Positions 55,127 to 64,000 of a DNA stretch of 64,000 nucleotides are shown here, piece after piece. The stretch is taken from contig JAUIDD010000001.1 in assembly GCA_030429175.1 (NCBI GenBank), forward strand, positions 1 to 64,000, in the 5' to 3' direction. Position 1 is the stretch's first letter; each line of letters begins with the position of its first letter. Source of the stretch: Gammaproteobacteria bacterium. GTDB lineage: Bacteria; Pseudomonadota; Gammaproteobacteria; Coxiellales; Coxiellaceae. The position numbers were made by a program, and so were the translations under genes. Below the pieces are notes generated by a model. It worked only from the letters and a program-made list of their open reading frames with translations, was not told the origin of the DNA and made no database searches.

Positions 55127-56185
55127 ATGAAAAAAAGGATTTTTTTCGCTGTGTTACTTGCTCAAATATCGCTGGCGAGCTTAGCAACTCAATTTACAAT
55201 TCCTGTTAAAACTCAGAAACTTATCGCATCAGATCGGGCACGCCGTTTGATCTCGATTGGTTCGATTGAAAGTCGACGCACGACCTTTATTCAGGCAGAA
55301 ATTCCAGGGCGGGTGATTGCGCTTAAAGCGCATGTCGGTGATGAGGTCAAGCCAGGCATGGTGGTGGCAGAGATAAATCCGAAGATTTCAGCTGATACGG
55401 AGCACGAAGCACAAGCCCAAGTTGAGAAATTAAAACTACTCGTCCAGACCCAAGCGCAGCTTGTGAAACGTGCGCGAAAGCTTGAGCAAGCAGGTGCCAT
55501 TACTGGTGTAAAACTAGAAGAGCAAGAAACCAAGCTTAAGGTAGCCAAGCAAGATCTGAAGATTTTCCAAGCACAAGCAGCCAAGGCACAATTTGCATTA
55601 CGCCATACTAATGTTAAATCAACAGTTAGTGGGCGTATTCAAGAAAAAAAAGTTACGGTAGGCAGCGTGATTCCAGCCGGTGAGCCGATATTTTTAATTA
55701 CGAATACGGATCAATTGCAAGCAATTTTACCTTACCCACAAACACTGCGTAATATGATTCAAACCGGTGACCAGGTTGAATTGATTTCACCATTAACGCC
55801 AGCACCAAAGCCAATCACAGCAAAAGTATCTTCTATTACACCAATTATTAATCCATTGACACGTTCATTTAATGTATTAGTAAACTTCGATAATAAAGAT
55901 AGCCGTTGGCACCCAGGCTCTAGTGTAACAGGTTACTTATCATTGCCACAAAAACGTAACTTTTTTGTAATACCAGAGGTAAGTGTTGTGCATCGAGATA
56001 ATGCTAGCTATGTGTTTATAGTTGAAAATGGCAAGCCATTAAAACGCAAAGTGATGACAGGTAATTATGTTGGTAGTGATCAGATTGAAATTATAAAAGG
56101 GTTGCATATCGGTGAAACAATTGTGACTAATGGTGCTTACTTTATTCATCCTGGTGTTGGTATACGTGAGGTGACTAAAGGATGA
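55127..56185 (+). CDS. RND efflux periplasmic adaptor
   Basis: A 352-residue membrane-fusion protein: signal peptide MKKRIFFAVLLAQISLASLA, lipoyl half AEIPGRVIALKAHVGDEVKPG, an alpha hairpin (~95-160), second lipoyl half NVKSTVSGRIQEKKVTVGSVI, beta-barrel and membrane-proximal domain. It overlaps the pump gene by 4 nt. AcrA-type lipid anchoring Cys is absent, so it is either soluble or held by an uncleaved signal. Confidence 0.92.
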   Translation: MKKRIFFAVLLAQISLASLATQFTIPVKTQKLIASDRARRLISIGSIESRRTTFIQAEIPGRVIALKAHVGDEVKPGMVVAEINPKISADTEHEAQAQVEKLKLLVQTQAQLVKRARKLEQAGAITGVKLEEQETKLKVAKQDLKIFQAQAAKAQFALRHTNVKSTVSGRIQEKKVTVGSVIPAGEPIFLITNTDQLQAILPYPQTLRNMIQTGDQVELISPLTPAPKPITAKVSSITPIINPLTRSFNVLVNFDNKDSRWHPGSSVTGYLSLPQKRNFFVIPEVSVVHRDNASYVFIVENGKPLKRKVMTGNYVGSDQIEIIKGLHIGETIVTNGAYFIHPGVGIREVTKG

Positions 56186-59100
56186 TAAATCTCACTCGGT
56201 TCGCTCAAAAGCGTCCTATCGTTATTTGGATTATTGTTATTTTTATCGTCATAATTGGTTTGATAAGTTATTTTTCTATGCCTATGATGATGTTACCGCA
56301 AATTAAGGTTCCGGGTGCGGTGATCGAAACAGAAGTGTCAGGTGGTAGTGCAAGCCAGGTCGATCAAAATGTTACTAGACCTTTACTACGCAACTTAAAA
56401 TCACTTGGTCAGGTGAGCACTTTAGTTGGTACATCATATCCAGGTATTTCAGTGATTATGATTGAATTTCCGATTGGTACAGGTGCTTTGCAGGCATTTC
56501 AAAATGTGGTTACTCAGGTAAATCGCACCTCACTTACACTACCTAAAAGTGTAACCATGCCAAGTGTCACACAATTAAATCTAACCAACGTACCAATTAT
56601 GACATTGGCTGTTTCGAGTAAATTTCGTAGTCTTACCGATCTAACTGAATTTGCTGAGGATAATATTATAAATCGTCTCATTGATATCCCAGGTGTTGAA
56701 AAAGTTGATGTGTCAGGGGGGCGTACACGTGCAGTTGAAGTGTATTTAGATCCAATTAAGATGAGTGGTTACGGTGTTGATATTCAACAGGTTGGTAAAG
56801 CATTTAAAAGTGAAAACATCGAATTTCCCGGTTATTTTGTCAACACACAAAATAAAGCCTTTTTATTAAACTTGAATGAAAAGTTTAAAAAGTTAAGTGA
56901 TGTGCGTAACTTAATTGTTAAAATGCATGAAGGCAATGTTGTTCATTTGAGCCAAATTGCAACCGTGACCTATGGGGCAGAGTCATCACGTGCAGCTGTG
57001 ATCTATAATGGCAAACCAGCTATTGGTTTAGTAGTATCAAAAGTTGCAAATCAAAATTCGATTAAAGTGATTGATAGGGTTGAGAAGTTTATGCATAACA
57101 CCCTAATACCAAACTTACCTAAAGATATATATATTTCAATTGCACGTAACAATGCTCATGCGATCAAGCGTAATGTGAATAGTTTAGAAATGACGGTCTT
57201 ATACGCGATTTTTTTTGCATCATTAATTGTATTTGCATTTATTAGAAGTTTGCGCTCTTTATTTATAATTGTTATAGCAATACCAATTTCATTGTTGATG
57301 GGTATTATTATGCTACGTTTAGTGGGTGGTTCATTTAATATCATTACATTATTAAGCTTGGTGTTATTAGTTGGGCTTGTTGTTGATGATGCGATTGTCG
57401 TTACTGAAAATGTGCATCGTGTACGTCAATTAAATCCACAGCTATCACCTGCCGATGGCACCTTAAAAGGAGTCAATCAAGTGACTTTTGCGGTGCTTGC
57501 ATCTACTATTACCTTACTGGCGATATTCTGTTCATCAGTTGTGATGAAAAGTGATATTGCAGTTATTTTTCAAGCGTTTAGTGTAGCTATCTTAGCAGGT
57601 GTGACGACTTCCTATTTTGTTTCGATGACAGTAACACCATTGCTTGCGCAAGAGTTTATGAAAGTCGGCGAGGTAAAAAATCGTTTTTATGAATTTTTAG
57701 AGCGTTCAGTAAACGGGTATGTGAAAGCATACAATAAAATTTTACCTTATGTACTTAAATGGCGCTATCTAGTGGTTATTTTAATGATTGCTTATATGGT
57801 ACCAAGCTTGTTTGTACTTAAAAATATGGGCAATGGTTTTTTTGCAGAACATGCAGATCATGCTGCGCTTAAGATTAATATCAGAGGTCCTTCTGGTGCA
57901 ACACTATCATATACACAGGCAATCTTAGATGATATTCATAAAAATCTTACACCCATACCACAAATTAAAAGTAGTTATGCGACTATTGGTCCCATTCAGT
58001 CAAATATCGCCACTGTTTATCTAAATTTAAAGCCAATGAGCGAAACAGGTGTTGATTCTGAAATAGTGCTGGAACATGTGCAACACGCTATTGCGGATGT
58101 TTCTGGAGCGATATTTACTGTTACACCTGTACCAGAAAGTGCGGTGTTTGCACAACCACTGGATTTTAGCGTGTCTGATGTGAATTATGATCAGCTGATG
58201 AAGAACATTATTCCTTTTGCTGTTGCATTGGATGAGCATCCTGAGCTTGGTTCAATTTCATCAGATTTAGAACCAGATGTGGTTCAGTATCAGCTTAAGA
58301 TTAATCGCCAATTGGCTAGTAGCCGTGGCATTTCAGCCGAAGATATTATGGAATCAGTCTCTTTATTTGGTGGTCATATAAAAGTTGGCTCAATTACGCC
58401 TCAATCATTTCATCCACGTCGTTATAATATTTATCTTGAGCCTAAGAAAAATAGTTTAATCAATACAAGCGACTTAGAGAAAATCTATTTATTTGGAAAA
58501 GGTAAGTCGATACAATTAAGCACGATAGCTTCAATTAAAAAAGTTCTATTACCATCAGTCATTCATCGTAATAATATGGAATATTCGATTAATTTTAGTG
58601 GTACACCCAAAATTGCAACTAACTATGCATTAGAGAAAATTCGAACAATTGGTGCCAAAATATTTCCTAAATCGACACATATTGTTGCCGGTGGTCAGGC
58701 AAGTGCCTCGAAAGTGGCAATGCACTCAACAATAATGGGATTGGGTTTTTCGTTTTTAATTTTATACTTTATATTAACGATTCAATTTGAATCGTTCTTG
58801 CAGCCCTTGGTTGTATTGGCCTCTGAACCGCTTGCTTTGGTAGGTGCAATATATGTTTTAGCTGTTTGTAACTTCACGCTAAACATCTTCTCGTTAATTG
58901 GTATGTTACTATTGATGGGATTAGTAGCTAAAAATGCGATTCTTCTTGTTAGTCGAACCAATCAATATCGTGCGCAAAATATGGATTTAATTGATGCGTT
59001 AGGCAAGGCATGCCCTGAGCGTTTAGTGCCAATTACAATGACATCCCTCACCATTATTTTAGCTATGATACCTGTTTTTACCCATAGTGGTGTGGGTGCA

Positions 59101-59247
59101 AAAAATCAAATTGTATTGGCAGCAACAATTGTAGCTGGTATTGTTGCATCGACGATATTATCAGTGATTTTTGTTCCTGCATTTTATGCGATACTTGAAC
59201 ATATTAAACAAAAATTAGGAGCGCGGTTTTTTGCAAAATCAGCTTAA
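56182..59247 (+). CDS. RND (HAE1-type) efflux pump
   Basis: A 1021-residue, 12-helix proton-driven exporter. Proton-relay D402-D403 in helix 4 (GLVVDDAIVVTENVHR), the matching second-half block LLMGLVAKNAILLVSRTN with its Lys near 935, and duplicated porter domains are present. Opens RFAQKRPIVIWIIVIFIVIIG. Typical cargo is drugs, dyes or metabolites; not readable here. Its stop lies inside the start of the TolC gene. Confidence 0.94.
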   Translation: MINLTRFAQKRPIVIWIIVIFIVIIGLISYFSMPMMMLPQIKVPGAVIETEVSGGSASQVDQNVTRPLLRNLKSLGQVSTLVGTSYPGISVIMIEFPIGTGALQAFQNVVTQVNRTSLTLPKSVTMPSVTQLNLTNVPIMTLAVSSKFRSLTDLTEFAEDNIINRLIDIPGVEKVDVSGGRTRAVEVYLDPIKMSGYGVDIQQVGKAFKSENIEFPGYFVNTQNKAFLLNLNEKFKKLSDVRNLIVKMHEGNVVHLSQIATVTYGAESSRAAVIYNGKPAIGLVVSKVANQNSIKVIDRVEKFMHNTLIPNLPKDIYISIARNNAHAIKRNVNSLEMTVLYAIFFASLIVFAFIRSLRSLFIIVIAIPISLLMGIIMLRLVGGSFNIITLLSLVLLVGLVVDDAIVVTENVHRVRQLNPQLSPADGTLKGVNQVTFAVLASTITLLAIFCSSVVMKSDIAVIFQAFSVAILAGVTTSYFVSMTVTPLLAQEFMKVGEVKNRFYEFLERSVNGYVKAYNKILPYVLKWRYLVVILMIAYMVPSLFVLKNMGNGFFAEHADHAALKINIRGPSGATLSYTQAILDDIHKNLTPIPQIKSSYATIGPIQSNIATVYLNLKPMSETGVDSEIVLEHVQHAIADVSGAIFTVTPVPESAVFAQPLDFSVSDVNYDQLMKNIIPFAVALDEHPELGSISSDLEPDVVQYQLKINRQLASSRGISAEDIMESVSLFGGHIKVGSITPQSFHPRRYNIYLEPKKNSLINTSDLEKIYLFGKGKSIQLSTIASIKKVLLPSVIHRNNMEYSINFSGTPKIATNYALEKIRTIGAKIFPKSTHIVAGGQASASKVAMHSTIMGLGFSFLILYFILTIQFESFLQPLVVLASEPLALVGAIYVLAVCNFTLNIFSLIGMLLLMGLVAKNAILLVSRTNQYRAQNMDLIDALGKACPERLVPITMTSLTIILAMIPVFTHSGVGAKNQIVLAATIVAGIVASTILSVIFVPAFYAILEHIKQKLGARFFAKSA

Positions 59248-60628
59248 ATATATTTTTATTATACCATCATTAGTGATCTTGCTATTTTTAAGTTTAGAGG
59301 CATCTGCGCTTAATTTAAATCAGGCATATCATAAGGCGATGACACAAAGTTACTTTTTAAAATCGAAGTCATCTGAACGTGATGCGATAAAATCAGCCGC
59401 AGGTGTAACGCTAAGTATGTGGCTACCACAATTAACAGCTCATGGCTTTTTAAATACTGGCCATTTTGATGTCGATGGAGTTAATAGAAATGTGCATTTC
59501 AATGGCCTTGATGTAATGGCACGACAAACGATTTTTAGCTACGCTAAAATTGCTGAAGCAATGGGTAGTAAATATACGCGTGCTTTAGCTGATATTCGTT
59601 ATAGTTTAGAAAAACAAGTTTTAACTAAAAAAATAGTTGATAGCTATTTCGATGTACTATTAGCCAAACATTTACTTGAATTATCTGAATTTAATCAAAA
59701 GGTAGTTAAGCTCGGCTTACATCAAATTAAAATTGCCAAAGACCTCCAATTTAAGACACCCGATGAAGTGGCTTATATTGAGTCTGACTATGATGATGCA
59801 ATTGCCGAAAAACTAAAATCCCGCGCACTGTACAGCGATGCGATTGCCCAGTTTGAACATGTGATTAATAGTCGTGTGAATAAAATCCAATCTTTGCGCT
59901 CAGATGCCCTTACTAAAATGCCACCGCCACCGGGTTTGGCTGTTTGGGAAAAGCGTGCACGATTGCATAATCTTGATATTCGCGCACTCCAATTTGCCAT
60001 TGTACTCGCAAAACTCGATGCTCGTGCTAAAAAATCTGGATTTTTACCAACAGTAGATGCCTATGCTGGTTATGATTGGCTACGTAATCGTGGTGCGATA
60101 ATTGATGATGGGCAAGTACTTGGACTAGCAAGTACCGACGCAACCCGTATGCATGGTTATGTTGTTGGCTTGCGTGCATCATTACCACTATTTTCAGGTG
60201 GTGCAACAGTAAGTAAAGTTAATGCTGTTGCCCATACGATTTCACGCTTAGAATATGCGCTTGCTGATGCGCAAAGTGAAATCGCACTTAAAACACGCAA
60301 CGATTACCTTATGCTAGTCACCGCACGTGAACAAGTTAAGGCTGAAAAGCAGGCGGTTGCTGCTAATCAACTTGCGGTTAAACTGTATCAAGTTGGCGTT
60401 AAAGAACATACCAAAACTCATTTTGATCTTATGAAAATGCGTGCGAAACTCGGCGTCTCCAAAGAAAAATACCTTAAAGCTTTATTCGATTATATGAAGC
60501 GTTATGTCGACTTGCATGCCGATGCAGGGCAATTGAATCGTTTTGTTATTATCGAACTGAATCAATACCTCGATCGTAAGCAGGCACTGCATATCTCTCA
60601 AATAGAACGCTATCCTATTAGTTCATGA
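59231..60628 (+). CDS. TolC-family outer-membrane efflux protein
   Basis: A 465-residue outer-membrane factor with a signal peptide ending near LEASALNLNQ and two homologous helix-strand halves. The start is a TTG at 59231, preceded by AGGAG with a 9-nt gap and overlapping the pump gene by 17 nt. ANQLAVKLYQVGVKEHTKTHFDLM is the usual second-half motif. It completes the adaptor-pump-channel operon and could also serve the T1SS at 2-7 kb, which has no channel gene. Confidence 0.9.
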   Translation: MQNQLKYIFIIPSLVILLFLSLEASALNLNQAYHKAMTQSYFLKSKSSERDAIKSAAGVTLSMWLPQLTAHGFLNTGHFDVDGVNRNVHFNGLDVMARQTIFSYAKIAEAMGSKYTRALADIRYSLEKQVLTKKIVDSYFDVLLAKHLLELSEFNQKVVKLGLHQIKIAKDLQFKTPDEVAYIESDYDDAIAEKLKSRALYSDAIAQFEHVINSRVNKIQSLRSDALTKMPPPPGLAVWEKRARLHNLDIRALQFAIVLAKLDARAKKSGFLPTVDAYAGYDWLRNRGAIIDDGQVLGLASTDATRMHGYVVGLRASLPLFSGGATVSKVNAVAHTISRLEYALADAQSEIALKTRNDYLMLVTAREQVKAEKQAVAANQLAVKLYQVGVKEHTKTHFDLMKMRAKLGVSKEKYLKALFDYMKRYVDLHADAGQLNRFVIIELNQYLDRKQALHISQIERYPISS

Positions 60629-60731
60629 TAATTTAGAATCATACTGTAACCCGTCCATAAAATAACTTACTATAGGCGTAGAAGGTTTGAAATCTAATAG
60701 GAAGTGCGCACCGCATGTGTGAAACGCCCGT

Positions 60732-62027
60732 CTATGCGCACATAGGTACCTTGTTGGCAAGTGCTTCTAGTTTAGCTGTTGTGACTTTATTATCTTCGAC
60801 TTTACTAGTGGTAGCTAAATTGTCGCCATTTGCTAATTTGATTAGTCGATTATCTATAGTCTTAAATAATGTGACTTTATTGTTACTTAAGACCACTGGT
60901 TCATTAACCGTTGTTTTATCGCGTTCTTTGCGTTTTTGTGAAATTTTGTAGAGTGTGTAGACGAGTATGGCTAATCCAATTACAGCAGGAATAATGCCAC
61001 ATGATAGTGTTGAGGCGCTACCTGCAATAGTTAAGGTAACAATGGTTGTGATCACTGAAACAACGCTAAGTGCACCAAGACTACAGCCCCAAATTTTTGC
61101 AGAAGCAATATGAAACTTATAATAAGCTTCTGATCTTGCAATGTAATTATCTAATGCTGTAATACGTTCATTTAGCTCGTTGAGTTCGACAAGATTGCTG
61201 CTTTGCACAAATTTATCACTTATTTCTTTTTTTTCCTCTTTCAGTAGATTAAGGCACATTTTATATTTGCGTGCGCGAAAGAATTCGATACCGATAGAGA
61301 TGGCCATTGCGGGTATATAAGCGTATGCAGAGGCGAAACTAATAGCGACGGCAGCAGTACCGACGATGACGCTTACCATGCTCATAGTTAATAGGTATGC
61401 AATACTAATGCCGGTATTCATCAAAGATAAAATTAAGCGGACAAAGCCGATATTTTTTTCATGGTTGACGTGTTCATCATAACTCGTGCCAAGTTCAACA
61501 GGCAGTGAAAATAAAGTGCGCCAAGCTAAGCTGAATACTGCACTAATCAAGCCAAGGATGGGAATTTTATTGAAAGCAGCTTGATATGTTTCAATAGCTT
61601 TAGCCAAATGAGCACCAAATGATAACGCGTGAGTCATAATAAAGATAGATAATCGATGGCTTTTAATTTGTCTAATCAACCTAAGATAATAGGCTTCCTT
61701 TTCAATAATAGAATTCGCCTTTAAAAATTTTTTGTATGGTATATTGGAGTAGTAATGAGCTTTGATTAGCATTTGAGGAAGTGTTTGTTCGAGATACCAA
61801 TAATAACGTGCTTTGATTAATTTCTTTCGAAAATCATTAGAATATGCATTCCAGGCTTTATTAATTTCGTTTTGCCAGCGCTTTTCATTTTCTTTATCAG
61901 TATCATGCGAATCATATAACTGCCAAAAGTCACGTGCTTGTGTATCTGCCTGTGAAGCCATTTGTGCTACTACAGGTTTACATTCAACCTTATCTTTGGT
62001 ATTTTTTTTATCGGTTTTTAGACTCAT
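60732..62027 (-). CDS. Multi-pass membrane effector candidate
   Basis: A 431-residue protein. A charged, helical N-terminal region (~1-110, no signal peptide) is followed by hydrophobic pairs at ~130-175, ~200-255 and ~320-370 (FHIASAKIWGCSLGALSVVSV; ITTIVTLTIAGSASTLSCGI), with a short coiled coil at ~265-305 (LNELNERITALDNYIARSEAYYKF). The tail is polar. The layout, cytosolic ends with internal membrane hairpins and no signal peptide, resembles host-membrane-inserted effectors. A PmrA-like promoter precedes it. Family unknown. It converges with the TolC gene. Confidence 0.6.
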   Translation of the reverse strand: MSLKTDKKNTKDKVECKPVVAQMASQADTQARDFWQLYDSHDTDKENEKRWQNEINKAWNAYSNDFRKKLIKARYYWYLEQTLPQMLIKAHYYSNIPYKKFLKANSIIEKEAYYLRLIRQIKSHRLSIFIMTHALSFGAHLAKAIETYQAAFNKIPILGLISAVFSLAWRTLFSLPVELGTSYDEHVNHEKNIGFVRLILSLMNTGISIAYLLTMSMVSVIVGTAAVAISFASAYAYIPAMAISIGIEFFRARKYKMCLNLLKEEKKEISDKFVQSSNLVELNELNERITALDNYIARSEAYYKFHIASAKIWGCSLGALSVVSVITTIVTLTIAGSASTLSCGIIPAVIGLAILVYTLYKISQKRKERDKTTVNEPVVLSNNKVTLFKTIDNRLIKLANGDNLATTSKVEDNKVTTAKLEALANKVPMCA

Positions 62028-62085
62028 TGCTTAGCCTCTGTTACAAAACCCATCTAAATAACTAACGCTCTATTTTACATAGAAG

Positions 62086-62118
62086 ATATTACCACTTAAT
62101 AGTTAAATTAATCTTAAC
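62086..62118 (-). promoter_or_regulatory. PmrA-like box and -10 for the 431-residue gene
   Basis: On the minus strand: GTTAAGATT, AA, TTTAACTAT (62099-62118), then 7 nt, then TAATAT (62086-62091). The predicted leader is ~50 nt, as at the 9641 gene. Confidence 0.55.
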
Positions 62119-62193
62119 AGAGGTCTTTGGATAGTATTAGAATGCTCTACTTGACGTATAAGACGTCTGTAATGTACGTTCTATAGTTTAATT

Positions 62194-63456
62194 CTAGGCG
62201 GTATAGGTGGTTTGAAGTCGCTTTTTACAAAGCTGTTTTTTGAGGTTAGCGTACGCTGGCAAACCCTGATGATAAGGCGGATACGACTCCCCTTGAATCA
62301 GTGGCAGCATATAATCACGGCATTTTTGAGTGATACTAAAGCCATCTTCGCTGATAAAATCACGAGGCATTTTATGCTCGATATTTGCAACTTTTTCGAG
62401 TGGAGCGGTACCAATCTGCCATTTGTAGTTTGGCATATTATTAAGACGCTCAATGGTGAGCATCACATTGTTACTGCCGTTGCGTGCGTGTTCGATCGCC
62501 GCTTTGCCCAGGGCATACGCTTGTTCGACATCTGTTTGAGAGGCGATATGAGCTGCAGCACGCTGGAGATAGTCACACACAGCCCAGTGGTATTTAAAGC
62601 CAAGATTATCTTGAATCAGATGACTAATGACAGGAGCAAGACCACCTAATTGCTTATGGCCGAAGGCATCGAGATTGCCACTATCTTGGAGGAAGTGACC
62701 GTCTTTATCACGTGTACCTTCCGACACTGCGATCACGCAATAACCATCACGTGCTTCAATTTCTTTAACACGTTTTAAAAAAGCATCTTTGTCAAAAGGG
62801 ATTTCAGGAAATAAAATAATCTGTGGTGCAGGATGATTTTCATTTTGTGCAAGTCCAGCACTAGCTGCAATCCAACCGGCATGGCGACCCATGACTTCCA
62901 TCACAAAAATCTTGGTTGAGGTGGCAAACATACTTGCAATGTCGAGCGCTGCCTCTTTAATTGAAAGAGCCACATACTTTGCTACAGAACCAAAACCTGG
63001 GCAGTTATCGGTAAGTGCAAGATCGTTGTCGATAGTTTTGGGCAGACCAATGCAGGTTAATGGATAGTCGAGTTTTTGGCTTAATTGAGAGACCTTATAA
63101 GCGGTATCTTGTGAGTCACCACCACCATTATAAAAAAAATAGCCAATGTTATGTGCCTTAAACACCTCAATTAGACGCCGATATTGGGAATCATCTGCTT
63201 CGATTGGTTTTAGTTTGTAACGACACGAACCAAAAGCACTCGCAGGTGTGTATTTGAGTGCCTCAATAGTGGCGTCAGATTCAAGGCTGGTGTCGATTAA
63301 TTCTTCTTTTAGAGCACCAAGAATACCGTTATGACCAGCATATACAGTACCAACGTCATCATACTGTTTTGCTGTTTGAATCACACCACATGCAGTTGCG
63401 TTAATAACTGCAGTAGGACCGCCAGATTGTGCGTAGAATATATTTTTTACAGCCAT
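62194..63456 (-). CDS. 6-phosphofructokinase, probably PPi-dependent
   Basis: A 420-residue PFK-family kinase. QSGGPTAVINATACG opens the fold; NGGGDSQDTAYK (111-115) and PKTIDND (catalytic D143) form the active site. Lys at 140 in PKTIDND (ATP enzymes usually have Gly) points to pyrophosphate as donor, giving a reversible glycolytic step. MGRHAGWIAASAGLAQ and VAVSEGTRDKDG are further family blocks. Standing alone on the minus strand, divergent from the MATE gene. PPi-PFKs are common in Legionellales-type metabolism. Confidence 0.92.
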   Translation of the reverse strand: MAVKNIFYAQSGGPTAVINATACGVIQTAKQYDDVGTVYAGHNGILGALKEELIDTSLESDATIEALKYTPASAFGSCRYKLKPIEADDSQYRRLIEVFKAHNIGYFFYNGGGDSQDTAYKVSQLSQKLDYPLTCIGLPKTIDNDLALTDNCPGFGSVAKYVALSIKEAALDIASMFATSTKIFVMEVMGRHAGWIAASAGLAQNENHPAPQIILFPEIPFDKDAFLKRVKEIEARDGYCVIAVSEGTRDKDGHFLQDSGNLDAFGHKQLGGLAPVISHLIQDNLGFKYHWAVCDYLQRAAAHIASQTDVEQAYALGKAAIEHARNGSNNVMLTIERLNNMPNYKWQIGTAPLEKVANIEHKMPRDFISEDGFSITQKCRDYMLPLIQGESYPPYHQGLPAYANLKKQLCKKRLQTTYTA

Positions 63457-63567
63457 CAGGGTGTGCCTTATATTTTCAAAAAACGCATTCTAACATTGCT
63501 ATTGGTTGTAGACAATGTTCGCTGTATCAGCTAACTTGTACGTTTTTAGTGATGCAAGGAATCTATT

Positions 63568-64000
63568 GTGGCAGACAGAGCCAATTCGCTCGAGATCGTT
63601 GAAAGTGATCATGCCCTACAGGCACAAACGAATAGACCCATCAGTTATCAGCATATTCTAAAAGACTTTATAAAGCTAATGGGCCCGATTACGATCACTG
63701 AAATACTAGAAGCACTGCGTGATTTTATTAATAATATTTTATTAGCAAAACTGGGTAAGCAAGAGTTAGCTGCAGCATCATTTATTACGACGATGACAGA
63801 CTTTTGTACGGCCGCTTTACCCGCATTTATTTTTTGTTTGCCTACGATTTTAGTACGTCATATAGTGGCAGAGGATTTTGAAAAAGTAGGTACCTATTAT
63901 CGTATGTCACAGATGATGATGTTGATGGTGAGTGTGCCCATTATAGCGATTTATCTAAACTCGGAGCGACTTTTACAAGCATTAGGGCAAGATGCAAAAA
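63568..64000 (+). CDS. MATE-family efflux transporter, N-terminal part (runs off window)
   Basis: From GTG 63568 (AAGGA 7 nt upstream) the frame stays open for 144 codons to the window edge. After ~30 polar residues come HILKDFIKLMGPITITEILE, then NNILLAKLGKQELAAASFITTM, the first-helix pattern of MATE transporters, and three helices in total. It would export cationic compounds with Na+ or H+. Family assignment rests on the N-terminus only. Confidence 0.75.
   Translation, partial: MADRANSLEIVESDHALQAQTNRPISYQHILKDFIKLMGPITITEILEALRDFINNILLAKLGKQELAAASFITTMTDFCTAALPAFIFCLPTILVRHIVAEDFEKVGTYYRMSQMMMLMVSVPIIAIYLNSERLLQALGQDAK

Noticed and set aside
60704-60741. GTGCGCA/TGCGCAC inverted repeat between tolC and the 431-residue gene as terminator
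   Set aside because: Seven-base arms with a 24-nt loop and no U-tract are too weak to call.
1-64000. CRISPR array, prophage or insertion-sequence transposase
   Set aside because: No regularly spaced direct repeats of CRISPR size and no integrase, phage structural or transposase gene was seen.

Overview
The window looks like a chromosomal segment of an AT-rich, host-associated gammaproteobacterium, most likely a member of the Legionellales (Coxiella/Legionella/Berkiella-like). This placement is inference. It rests on the gammaproteobacterial order rpsB-tsf-pyrH-frr-uppS-cdsA-dxr ... bamA-skp-lpxD-fabZ ... rnhB-ddl-dnaE, several proteins with eukaryote-like parts (Rab-like GTPase fused to a U-box, ankyrin-type repeats, long coiled coils), and four promoters that carry a tandem TTAA box like the PmrA site controlling Dot/Icm effectors in Legionella and Coxiella. 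No secretion-system (Dot/Icm) genes lie in the window itself.

Layout. 1-7.4 kb: the N-terminal end of a giant repeat adhesin (minus strand), divergent from a two-ATPase type I secretion operon (ABC, ABC, HlyD). 7.4-9.7 kb: an effector-like protein made of two copies of a HAD-like domain. 9.7-17.7 kb: housekeeping and transport genes: glpD/glpK, map, an MFS transporter, a GT-C-type membrane protein and a decayed oxyR. 17.7-23.8 kb: a regulatory cluster with three LuxR-type HTH proteins, a bactofilin-like/Sel1 gene, a small exported protein and an ankyrin protein. Four copies of a palindrome CCGTA-N5-TACGG are scattered through it, each about 31-32 bp upstream of a -10-like hexamer.

24-51 kb: the conserved translation/isoprenoid/envelope/replication supercluster. 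It is interrupted where other gammaproteobacteria have rseP (two large effector-like genes instead) and lpxA (a Rab-like GTPase-U-box fusion, an inverted lpxB plus GnnA-like oxidoreductase pair, and a four-gene module of unknown membrane-like proteins). 51-64 kb: small hypotheticals (one with an apparent frameshift), tRNA-Leu(CAA), a 20-bp inverted-repeat element, a putatively Fur-controlled membrane protein, a complete RND efflux operon with its own TolC, another effector-like membrane protein, a PPi-type phosphofructokinase and the start of a MATE transporter.

How the parts fit: two regulatory layers can be read from the DNA. A PmrA-like box (TTAA-N7-TTAA, then 7 nt, then a -10) precedes genes at 9641, 44595, 46010 and 62027, all on the minus strand, and marks them as candidate secreted effectors. 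A separate LuxR-type operator set is confined to the 18.6-21.3 kb cluster and probably forms a local self-regulated circuit. The adhesin/T1SS pair and the effector-like genes suggest a cell-contact and intracellular lifestyle. Missing neighbours (rseP, lpxA, gnnB, a T1SS-linked outer-membrane factor, glpF) may be elsewhere in the genome.
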